A stretch of DNA of 11,297 nucleotides, from positions 21,377-32,673 of the forward strand of contig DBWU01000072.1 in NCBI GenBank assembly GCA_002309395.1, read 5' to 3'. Made by a program: the position numbers and the translations under genes. Below, in pieces: positions 6,701 to 11,297 of this stretch. Position 1 is the stretch's first letter; each line of letters starts with the position of its first letter. Source of the DNA: Oscillospiraceae bacterium UBA1230. GTDB taxonomy: Bacteria > Bacillota > Clostridia > Oscillospirales > Oscillospiraceae. Under the pieces are notes generated by a model. It was not told where the DNA came from and did no database searches. It saw only the letters and a list, made by a program, of their open reading frames with translations.

Positions 6701-6728
6701 CTTTTCATGACGAGAAAATCACGAAAAG
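6701..6728. promoter_or_regulatory. Inverted repeat at the terminase stop codon, upstream of a promoter
   Basis: CTTTTCATGA (6701-6710) and TCACGAAAAG (6719-6728) are inverted 10-base arms with one mismatch, which is a G-U wobble in minus-strand RNA. The 8-base loop ends just before the terminase stop codon at 6719-6721. It sits immediately upstream of the -35 at 6694-6699. It could be a regulator binding site or a weak AU-rich RNA hairpin; no T-run follows directly, so it is not a convincing terminator. Confidence 0.4.
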
Positions 6729-8059
6729 GGACGGAGGCGTTCATCTTCCCCGGCACGGGGCGGCGTGATGGGACGGGACATACAGAAGTAGCGGCTCTCG
6801 TCCGCCGCGTGATCCTCCTGCCGGGTGTCCACGTCTTCCGGTTCCGAAGGCGAGAACAGCAGCGCCGGCACGGTGCGGATAAACGCGCGGCAGTTTTTGA
6901 ACACGTAGAGCCTGGGATAGCCGTCCCCGTCGAACGCCATGCGGTAGTGCATCTGCATCCAGCCGGGGATGCGGCGGTTATCGCCGCGGGTGAAGTAGAC
7001 GCGGTATTTAAGCGCCGTCTCGTAGATGCTCTCGCCCCGGCTGGCGTCCCAGATGGCAGGGTCCGCCACGCCGAAAATATCCCGTCCCTTCAGATCGGGA
7101 TGCTCCTGCTCCAGCTTGCGGATCGCCTCGAACTGCCGGTCCGGCGACCAGCGCACCCCCTCGTCCGGCGTTTCGGTACAGCCGTACAGCTCTGCGATAC
7201 GGTACACCACGCCGTCGTGATCCACCGCCCACCAACCCACGGAAAAGGGTTTGGCGTAGCCGAAATCGTAACTGCGGTAAACGTTCCACGACCGGGGGAT
7301 GGAAAACGGCTCGATCACGTGGGTGAAGCGGCGATCCGCATAGTGGTCGGGATCGTCGGTGAACTCCTGGAATACCTGCCCCTCGAAGAGATCCCACTGA
7401 CCCTCCAGCCACGCTTTACGCAGTTTGGGCGGCAGCGCCTGCAACTGGCGCAGATAGTCCGGCTGGGAGCGCAGCAGCGCCGTGTTGTCCGTGACGCGCG
7501 CCGGGATGAACGCGTAGTCCTCCGCCGCCTCGCCCGGCTCGTAGCGCCTCTGGATAAAAAGCCGCTTGATATAGCCGTGTCCGGGACCGCCGGGGTTGCA
7601 GGTGTAGTAGATCCGTTTGGGGAAGGGATTTACGCCCCGGACGCTGGCGGTGAGCCGGCGGAGCCACTCCTCTTTGAACTGGGTCGCCTCGTCGATGAAC
7701 AGCACGTCGTATTCCGCGCCCTGATAGCGGTCCAGATCGCCGTCGCAGGCGCAGTAGCCGAATTCCAGCACGCTGCCGTTCAAAAAACGGAACTGCCGCT
7801 CCGCCGCCCGGTATTCCGCCACGCCCTGCAGCTCCGGGCGCAAAAAGCGCAGATGATTGCTCTCTACCTCCGGCAGCGTCCGCCGCAGGATCAGCAGCCG
7901 GATCCCCGGCCAGCGAAGCGCCAGCAGCTTCGCCTTGGTGCGTACCGCCCAGCTTTTGCCGCCGCCTCTGGCGCCGCCGAACGCCACGTATTTGCACCGG
8001 CACTCCAAAAACTGCCGCTGTTTGGCGCTGGGCGCCCCGATGGTCACGGTCGTTTCCAT
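6719..8059 (-). CDS. terL: Phage terminase large subunit (ATPase + nuclease)
   Basis: This 446-residue protein is the DNA-packaging motor and headful/cohesive-end nuclease of tailed phages. The ATPase half shows glutamines typical of a Q-motif (Q14/Q16), Walker A G28-G-A-R-G-G-G-K-S36, Walker B V-L-F-I-D123-E124 and a coupling motif Y-T-C-N-P-G-G. The RNase H-like nuclease half shows three acidic sites: Y-D-F-G-Y, V-A-D-P-A-I-W-D and a C-terminal acidic cluster E-D-H-A-A-D-E-S-R-Y. All key residues appear intact and length is normal for the family. AAAGGAG lies 7 bases before ATG 8059; an in-frame ATG at 8086 has no such site. It lies downstream of a DUF6291-like phage gene, but no portal or capsid gene follows it, which is unusual. 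Confidence 0.93.
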   Translation of the reverse strand: METTVTIGAPSAKQRQFLECRCKYVAFGGARGGGKSWAVRTKAKLLALRWPGIRLLILRRTLPEVESNHLRFLRPELQGVAEYRAAERQFRFLNGSVLEFGYCACDGDLDRYQGAEYDVLFIDEATQFKEEWLRRLTASVRGVNPFPKRIYYTCNPGGPGHGYIKRLFIQRRYEPGEAAEDYAFIPARVTDNTALLRSQPDYLRQLQALPPKLRKAWLEGQWDLFEGQVFQEFTDDPDHYADRRFTHVIEPFSIPRSWNVYRSYDFGYAKPFSVGWWAVDHDGVVYRIAELYGCTETPDEGVRWSPDRQFEAIRKLEQEHPDLKGRDIFGVADPAIWDASRGESIYETALKYRVYFTRGDNRRIPGWMQMHYRMAFDGDGYPRLYVFKNCRAFIRTVPALLFSPSEPEDVDTRQEDHAADESRYFCMSRPITPPRAGEDERLRPFS

Positions 8060-8110
8060 GCCGCCGCTCCTTTCCGCCGCCGGCATGCTACCGGCGTTCG
8101 TTGAGATTGC

Positions 8111-8158
8111 CGTTGTTGTTGTGTTGGGGTTACGGTTGCCGTTGTAGTTGCAGTTGGC
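8111..8158. repeat. Imperfect GTT-rich (hexamer-periodic) repeat between two phage genes
   Basis: On the plus strand GTT recurs exactly every 6 bases at 8123, 8129, 8135, 8141, 8147 and 8153 (GTTACG, GTTGCC, GTTGTA, GTTGCA, GTTGGC), preceded by GTT triplets at 8112-8120. On the minus strand this reads AAC-N3 and, in the frame of the terminase, encodes an N-x-N-x-N-x tract. It fills much of the 121-base gap between the DUF6291-like stop and the terminase start. Confidence 0.8.
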
Positions 8159-8180
8159 ACTTTCGCAGGGTAAAGCGCCG

Positions 8181-8477
8181 TTACAGGTATTTTTTCATCC
8201 ATGCGTCGTTTTTCTCCTTTGCCTCTTCCGTGTTCCAGCGTTTTTCCGCCATCTCCCGCCGCTGGCGGCACAGGGAGTCGTACTTCTCCCGATCCCGCAG
8301 GATCCGGGGCTTGAGCATCTCCCACACCACCGCCGCCGCGCCGTGGAGATACGGCTCCTCACCTTCCTCCCCGTAGCGCAGTATAGCGTCCAGCAGATCG
8401 CCTTTTTCCTCCCGTGTCAGCTTCTGTAAGCCGCCCCGGATCTCAAAATACAGCATCACGCCCGGCTGTTTTCCCAT
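8181..8477 (-). CDS. DUF6291-like phage protein
   Basis: This 98-residue protein starts at an ATG with a very strong AAGGAGGTGAG site 3-14 bases upstream. Its core, M-L-Y-F-E-I-R-G-G-L-Q-K-L-T-R-E-E-K-G-D-L-L-D-A-I-L-R-Y-G-E-E-G-E-E-P, then the W-E-M-L-K-P-R-I-x-R-D-x-E-K-Y helix and a basic R-Q-R-R-E tail, has the pattern of DUF6291 proteins common in prophages of Clostridia, often near replication or packaging genes. Their biochemical role is not established as far as I know; a DNA-binding or replication-associated role is guessed from context. It ends abruptly at K-K-Y-L, whereas relatives often carry an Asn-rich tail; an N-x-N coding tract follows in another frame. It is probably co-transcribed with terL. 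The family call is from pattern recognition. Confidence 0.7.
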   Translation of the reverse strand: MGKQPGVMLYFEIRGGLQKLTREEKGDLLDAILRYGEEGEEPYLHGAAAVVWEMLKPRILRDREKYDSLCRQRREMAEKRWNTEEAKEKNDAWMKKYL

Positions 8478-8581
8478 GTGCTCACCTCCTTCGTCTACCG
8501 CCCCGTTTTTCCGCGTCGTTGCCGCCTTTGTTGCCGCGGCAGGGACAACAGGAGAAAGTGGTTTCCTTTTTCCCGGCGCTG

Positions 8582-8590
8582 TGATACAAT
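8582..8590 (+). promoter_or_regulatory. Possible extended -10 promoter of the Nudix gene
   Basis: TGA followed by TACAAT (8585-8590) forms an extended -10 element 35 bases before the Nudix start codon. At 17-base spacing the -35 position is TTTCCT (8562-8567), a poor match, so activity would depend on the extended -10. The 147-base gap 8478-8624 also holds the divergent ribosome site of the minus-strand phage gene; no clear promoter for that gene was found. Confidence 0.45.
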
Positions 8591-8624
8591 GGAGTCATCA
8601 TCCTGCCGAAAGAAGGAACGAACC

Positions 8625-9161
8625 ATGGACTTAACGGAACGCACGATCTCCCGTCGGGACGTATATAACGGGCGCATCCTCCGGCTGCACGTGGATCAGG
8701 TGTCTTTGCCCAACGGCGCCGTCGCCTCCCGTGAGGTGGCGGATCATCCCGGCGGCGTGGGGATCCTGGCGCTGGACGATCAGCGCCGCGTGGCTCTGGT
8801 GCGGCAGTACCGCTACGCCTTTTCCCGCGTGGTCACGGAGATCCCTGCCGGCAAGCTGGAGATAGGTGATGGCGATCCGCTGGCGGCGGCAAAGCGTGAA
8901 CTTCGGGAGGAGATGGGCGCCACGGCACGCAGCTGGCAGAGTCTGGGCGAGCTGATCCCGTCTCCCGGCTGTTACGGCGAGACGCTGTATCTCTATCTGG
9001 CGCGTGAGCTGAGCTTTGAAGCGCCTGCGCCGGATGAGGACGAGTTTTTGGAGCGCGAGTGGGTGCCGCTGGAGGAGCTTTTACAGCGGTGCGTATCCGG
9101 CGCGCTGTGTGACGCCAAGACGGTGGCGGCGGTACTCAAGGCGGTCTATCTCGGCATTTGA
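8625..9161 (+). CDS. Nudix hydrolase, ADP-ribose pyrophosphatase type
   Basis: This 178-residue protein belongs to the ADP-ribose pyrophosphatase (NudF/YqkG) branch of Nudix hydrolases, which split ADP-ribose to AMP and ribose 5-phosphate with Mg2+. Seen in order: an N-terminal strand region with V-S-L-P-N-G-A, V-A-L-V-R-Q-Y-R-Y-A, the typical E-I-P-A-G-K-L-E lead-in and the Nudix box ending K-R-E-L-R-E-E-M-G-A. A later S-P-G-C-Y-G-E-T-L-Y-L-Y-L-A segment and E-W-V-P-L-E-E-L are also typical. The usual Glu seven residues into the box is Asp here, and the loop before R-E-L is one residue longer than in common relatives. ATG 8625 with AGAAGGA is chosen over in-frame upstream codons. It separates two groups of phage genes but looks like a normal housekeeping gene. 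Confidence 0.88.
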   Translation: MDLTERTISRRDVYNGRILRLHVDQVSLPNGAVASREVADHPGGVGILALDDQRRVALVRQYRYAFSRVVTEIPAGKLEIGDGDPLAAAKRELREEMGATARSWQSLGELIPSPGCYGETLYLYLARELSFEAPAPDEDEFLEREWVPLEELLQRCVSGALCDAKTVAAVLKAVYLGI

Positions 9162-9190
9162 GCCGTTGTTGCCCGTGAGGCGGTAACGGC
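9162..9190 (+). promoter_or_regulatory. First RNA hairpin downstream of the Nudix gene
   Basis: GCCGTT (9162-9167) pairs with AACGGC (9185-9190), and the pairing continues inward through three G-U wobbles and three GC pairs (9168-9173 with 9179-9184) to a 5-base loop. The 12-bp hairpin has no T-run after it, so it is not a terminator by itself. It begins on the base after the Nudix stop codon. Confidence 0.5.
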
Positions 9191-9202
9191 GCGTACAACA
9201 AA

Positions 9203-9259
9203 CCCCTCCTTTTACCTTCCCAAGTGACACCATGCGGAAGCGTAAAGGAGGGTATTTTT
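9203..9259 (+). terminator. Terminator-like hairpin whose 3' arm contains the next gene's Shine-Dalgarno site
   Basis: The left arm 9204-9220 (CCCTCCTTT, then A-C-C-T-T-C-C) pairs with the right arm 9236-9252 (G-G-A-A-G, then G-T-AAAGGAGGG) with one single-base bulge on each side and a loop of about 15 bases. It is followed at once by TATTTTT (9253-9259). This is a plausible Rho-independent terminator for the Nudix gene. The right arm is also the AAAGGAGGG ribosome site of the gene starting at 9260, so the same fold would block its translation. It may be a read-through or attenuation control point. Confidence 0.65.
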
Positions 9260-9445
9260 ATGCGCTATCCCCTGCGGCGCGACGCGCCGGTCATGCTGTG
9301 CCGTCAATGCGGCTGCGAACTGTTCTGCGATGAGATCGCCTATTGGCTCGACGGCGCCGCCGTCTGCCCGGAGTGTCTGACGGAATACGCCAGGGAAGCG
9401 TTTGCCCGTTACAGGATCGTGGTAGGAAGGGAGGAAGCGCGATGA
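9260..9445 (+). CDS. Small zinc-ribbon protein, phage-associated
   Basis: This 61-residue protein has C-R-Q-C-G-C near residue 15 and C-P-E-C near residue 39, separated by about 20 residues (L-F-C-D-E-I-A-Y-W-L-D-G-A-A-V). The pair of C-x2-C knuckles should bind one structural zinc ion. The G-x-x-V-C-P-E-C-L form is common in small proteins of Clostridia prophages. ATG 9260 follows AAAGGAGGG at a good distance. Its TGA overlaps the ATG of the terminase small-subunit-like gene (ATGA at 9442-9445), so the two are translationally coupled. The specific role is unknown; nucleic-acid binding or a packaging accessory role is inferred from its position. Confidence 0.75.
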   Translation: MRYPLRRDAPVMLCRQCGCELFCDEIAYWLDGAAVCPECLTEYAREAFARYRIVVGREEAR

Positions 9446-9816
9446 GGGGTAAAAGCGTGCCGTGGCAGGAGGTGCGGCGGCGGTATGAGCAGGGCGAAAA
9501 ATGCGCGGCGCTGGCACGGGAATACGGCGTGTCGGTGTCCACCGTCAGCCGCCGTGCCAGGGCGGAGCAGTGGGGCGGCGAGGCGACGCTTGCCGCGTCC
9601 CGTGAGAGTATGCGCCGCGCCCTCCGGCAGTTAGAGCAGTCGGCGGAGGTACTGCTGCAGCGCGTCCAGAGCGAAGACGCCGCCAACGCCCGGGAGATCA
9701 AAGACCTGGCGGCACTCCTGCGGGATCTGGCGGCGCTGGAGAAATCGCTGGGCGAGGACGCGCCCGCTCTGATCCGGGTGGTGCTCTCGGAGCCGCTGGA
9801 GGACTGGGCGCAGTAA
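9442..9816 (+). CDS. Phage terminase small-subunit-like HTH protein
   Basis: This 124-residue protein begins with a helix-turn-helix: W-Q-E-V-R-R-R-Y-E-Q-G-E-K-C-A-A-L-A-R-E-Y-G-V-S-V-S-T-V-S-R-R-A, followed by E-Q-W. This arrangement is typical of small terminase subunits, which recognise the packaging site and feed DNA to the large subunit. The remainder is a charged coiled-coil-like helix (about 55-100) suited to oligomer formation, with an acidic tail (S-E-P-L-E-D-W). ATG 9442 has GGAGG upstream and overlaps the previous stop. The matching large subunit is encoded on the opposite strand at 6719-8059, not next to it as usual. A small transposase-like or regulatory HTH protein is the main alternative. 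Confidence 0.7.
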   Translation: MRGKSVPWQEVRRRYEQGEKCAALAREYGVSVSTVSRRARAEQWGGEATLAASRESMRRALRQLEQSAEVLLQRVQSEDAANAREIKDLAALLRDLAALEKSLGEDAPALIRVVLSEPLEDWAQ

Positions 9817-9834
9817 CGCTCGACGCTTTTCCTG

Positions 9835-9863
9835 TTGCAAAAAGAGCGCCGGCGTGCTATAAT
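9835..9863 (+). promoter_or_regulatory. Promoter of smpB
   Basis: TTGCAA (9835-9840), a 17-base spacer and a perfect TATAAT (9858-9863) preceded by TGC form a strong extended -10 promoter. It begins 19 bases after the phage HTH gene and 34 bases before the smpB ATG, so smpB and ppiB, and perhaps ssrA, do not depend on phage gene transcription. Confidence 0.8.
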
Positions 9864-9896
9864 AAAGCGCCTGTACGGGGCGGAAGGGGGTCTTTC

Positions 9897-10364
9897 ATGG
9901 AAAAGCGCGGCATCAAAACCGCGGCGCAGAACCGCAAAGCGTTTCACGACTATTTCGTGGAAGATCGCTATGAAGCCGGCATAGAGCTCTACGGTACGGA
10001 GGTGAAGTCCGTTCGTCTGGGCGCGCTGAACTTGAAGGACAGCTATTGCCAGACGAAGGAGGGGGAGCTGTTTTGCTACAATCTCCATATCTCGCCCTAT
10101 GAGCACGGCAACGTCTTCAACCGGGACCCGGACCGTCCCAAGCGGCTTTTAATGCACAAACGGGAGATCCGCAAGCTCCACGCCGCCCAGAAGCAGGACG
10201 GGTACGCCCTGATCCCTTTGAGCGTGTATTTCAAGGACAGCCGGGTGAAGGTGGAGCTGGGTCTTTGCCGGGGCAAGAAGAATTACGACAAACGCGCCGC
10301 CATCGCCCAGCGGGACGCCAAGCGCGAGATGGACCGGGCGGTACGGGAGAAGAACAGAGGATAA
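9897..10364 (+). CDS. smpB: SsrA-binding protein SmpB
   Basis: This 155-residue protein is SmpB, which binds tmRNA, delivers it to ribosomes stalled on broken mRNA and mimics the missing anticodon arm. Conserved blocks are N-R-K-A-F-H-D-Y near residue 12, Y-E-A-G-I-E-L-x-G-T-E-V-K-S-x-R-x-G-x-x-N-L-K-D-S-Y, H-I-S-P-Y-E-H-G-N, R-L-L-M-H-K-R-E-I, and Y-F-K-D-S-R-V-K-V-E-L-G-L-x-x-G-K-K. The basic C-terminal tail that enters the decoding centre is present (K-R-A-A-I-A-Q-R-D-A-K-R-E-M-D-R-A). Length is normal. ATG 9897 has GGAAGGGGG upstream. Its RNA partner ssrA lies downstream in the same orientation. Confidence 0.97.
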   Translation: MEKRGIKTAAQNRKAFHDYFVEDRYEAGIELYGTEVKSVRLGALNLKDSYCQTKEGELFCYNLHISPYEHGNVFNRDPDRPKRLLMHKREIRKLHAAQKQDGYALIPLSVYFKDSRVKVELGLCRGKKNYDKRAAIAQRDAKREMDRAVREKNRG

Positions 10365-10376
10365 GGAGTGGTCGAT

Positions 10377-10916
10377 ATGAGCAATCCCATTGTCACCATC
10401 GAGATGGAAAACGGCGCCGTCATTACGGCGGAGCTGTATCCCGACGTTGCGCCCCAAAGCGTGCGGAACTTCATCGCCCTTGCCAAGAGCGGCTTTTATA
10501 ACGGGCTGACGTTCCACCGCTGTATCTACGGGTTTATGATCCAGGGCGGCTGTCCGCTGGGCAACGGCACCGGCGGTCCTGGGTACTGCATCCGGGGCGA
10601 GTTCGCCGCCAACGGCGTGCCCAACGATCTGCGCCACACACGGGGCGTGTTGAGTATGGCGCGCGCCCAGGCGATGGACAGCGCCGGCAGTCAGTTTTTC
10701 ATCATGCATAAGGACGCGCCCCATCTGGACGGGCAGTACGCCGCCTTCGGCATGGTCACGGACGGGATGGACGTGGTGGACGCCATCGCTTCGGCGCCTC
10801 GGGATATGTTTACCAACAAGCCGAAAAAGCCGCAGGTGATGAAGTCCGTCACGGTGGACACGCAGGGCGTGGACTATCCGGCGCCGGAGAAACTGCCGGA
10901 TCCGTACCACGGATAA
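10377..10916 (+). CDS. ppiB: Cyclophilin-type peptidyl-prolyl cis-trans isomerase
   Basis: This 179-residue protein is a single-domain bacterial cyclophilin that speeds cis/trans isomerisation at proline bonds, most likely in the cytoplasm because no signal peptide is present. Visible motifs are A-P-Q-S-V-R-N-F-I-A-L-A, F-H-R (catalytic Arg), F-M-I-Q-G-G-C-P-L-G-N-G-T-G-G-P-G-Y, G-V-L-S-M-A-R, S-A-G-S-Q-F-F-I, L-D-G-Q-Y-A-A-F-G and V-V-D-A-I-A. As in many bacterial cyclophilins, the cyclosporin-binding Trp of eukaryotic forms is not seen. ATG 10377 is preferred (AAGGAG 8 bases upstream) over an in-frame GTG at 10368 that overlaps the ribosome site. It starts 12 bases after smpB, so the two form an operon. 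Confidence 0.95.
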   Translation: MSNPIVTIEMENGAVITAELYPDVAPQSVRNFIALAKSGFYNGLTFHRCIYGFMIQGGCPLGNGTGGPGYCIRGEFAANGVPNDLRHTRGVLSMARAQAMDSAGSQFFIMHKDAPHLDGQYAAFGMVTDGMDVVDAIASAPRDMFTNKPKKPQVMKSVTVDTQGVDYPAPEKLPDPYHG

Positions 10917-10928
10917 GGCGGCCGATAC

Positions 10929-11275
10929 GGGGATGTACCGGTTTCGACGGGGGTGTGGAGGCCGGATAAGCGGGCGGTGGCGCCTGGCCACCATAAAACG
11001 GGCAATTGAAACAATAACTGACAACAATACTGTTGCCGTCGCCGCTTGATGCGGTGACCGTCTGAACCGGAGAGGCCGCAGGCCGGGGAAGGCGTCGTTT
11101 ATGCGGCGTCCGTGCGGCGGGTAAGAGTTGCCCCGCCCACGCATCATGACTCTACTGAAACATAGCGTCTGTTAAGTGCCGCTGTGCGGAGGGAACGTCT
11201 AAAACTTAACTGCGCCCGGAGAAAGTCTTGTCAAAGCGCTTTCGGACAGGGGTTCGACTCCCCTCATCTCCACCA
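10929..11275 (+). ncRNA. ssrA: Transfer-messenger RNA (tmRNA)
   Basis: The RNA rescues stalled ribosomes by acting as alanyl-tRNA and then as a short mRNA. The 5' GGGGATG (10929-10935) pairs with CATCTCC (11265-11271) as the acceptor stem, with discriminator A and encoded CCA (11273-11275). The hallmark G-T-A-C-C-G-G-T-T-T-C-G-A-C-G-G-G follows the 5' end, and the T arm carries GGTTCGACTCC. After ATAACT the reading frame starting at GAC 11020 encodes D-N-N-T-V-A-V-A-A and stops at TGA 11047-11049; with the alanine brought by tmRNA the tag would be A-DNNTVAVAA. Later repeats of GTCTAAAACTTAACT type fit the pseudoknot region. It begins 12 bases after ppiB; no separate promoter was convincing. 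Confidence 0.96.
11020..11049 (+). other. tmRNA-encoded proteolysis tag
   Basis: Nine codons, GAC to GCT, encode D-N-N-T-V-A-V-A-A and are followed by TGA. The hydrophobic V-A-V-A-A end is the usual ClpXP-type degron form, and the ATAACT just before the resume codon matches the position seen in other Bacillota tmRNAs. The resume codon is inferred by that similarity. Confidence 0.85.
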
Positions 11276-11297
11276 TAAAAGGTAGGTAATTTTGATA

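Noticed and set aside
6656..8104. Long plus-strand open frame of 482 codons across the terminase region
   Set aside because: It is the antisense shadow of terL: no ribosome site, Arg/His/Pro/Ala-rich composition typical of antisense GC-rich frames, and the minus strand carries all terminase motifs.
8101..8160. GTT-rich stretch considered as a CRISPR-like or iteron array
   Set aside because: Units are 6 bases and imperfect, there are no spacers, and it fits a coding microsatellite better.
8527..9201. TGTTG...CAACA inverted motifs on both sides of the Nudix gene (8529-8550 and 9166-9201), considered as insertion-site repeats
   Set aside because: Only short blocks match, internal sequence and spacing differ, and the right copy overlaps another hairpin; chance in GTT-rich DNA is likely.
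10855..10880. TGGACA ... TATCCG considered as an ssrA promoter
   Set aside because: Spacing is only about 14 bases and the -10 is poor; read-through from the smpB promoter or processing is at least as likely.
10149..11147. Minus-strand open frame of 332 codons across smpB, ppiB and ssrA
   Set aside because: It runs antisense to two unmistakable genes and a structural RNA.

Overview
The window looks like chromosomal DNA from a GC-rich, spore-forming Bacillota, most likely a Clostridia member. The evidence is a spoVAE-type 3' end at the left edge, strong AGGAGG-type ribosome binding sites, sigma-A-like promoters (several with an extended TGn -10), and the smpB-ppiB-ssrA cluster at the right edge. 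This assignment is inferred from gene content and base composition; no species can be named.

Left part (1-540): the end of a spoVAE-like gene encoding a spore membrane channel component, then a stand-alone 66-residue HMA metallochaperone with its own promoter (204-232) and terminator (489-537).

Central-left part (599-5561): the most unusual region. A single transcription unit with its own promoter (599-626) and strong terminator (5530-5561) holds four overlapping or nearly touching genes arranged A-B-A'-B'. A and A' are small lipoproteins with nearly identical lipoboxes. B and B' are large secreted, acidic proteins built of short 'YPDG/NG' beta-type repeats that resemble the G-box repeats of the TCP10/CENP-J C-terminal domain. 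The two cassettes are an old tandem duplication. B and B' share the signal peptide, repeat array and a W-V-E-x-Y junction, then end in unrelated-looking C-terminal domains of about 160 residues. This is the best candidate here for an undescribed surface system.

Central-right part (5583-8477, minus strand): reading leftward, a DUF6291-like phage protein and an apparently intact phage terminase large subunit, then, behind a separate promoter, a membrane-anchored hypothetical protein and a SLOG-superfamily (DUF1273/YpsA-like) protein that ends at a minus-strand terminator.

Right part (8568-11275, plus strand): a Nudix hydrolase of the ADP-ribose pyrophosphatase type, two hairpins, then a small zinc-ribbon protein translationally coupled to a terminase small-subunit-like protein. 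The hairpin before the zinc-ribbon gene looks like a terminator whose 3' arm is that gene's Shine-Dalgarno sequence. The large and small terminase genes therefore lie on opposite strands on either side of the Nudix gene, with no portal, capsid or integrase gene in view. This suggests a prophage remnant, or phage packaging genes kept for another use. The window ends with the trans-translation module: smpB (own promoter), ppiB, and the complete tmRNA gene ssrA, whose tag reads DNNTVAVAA.
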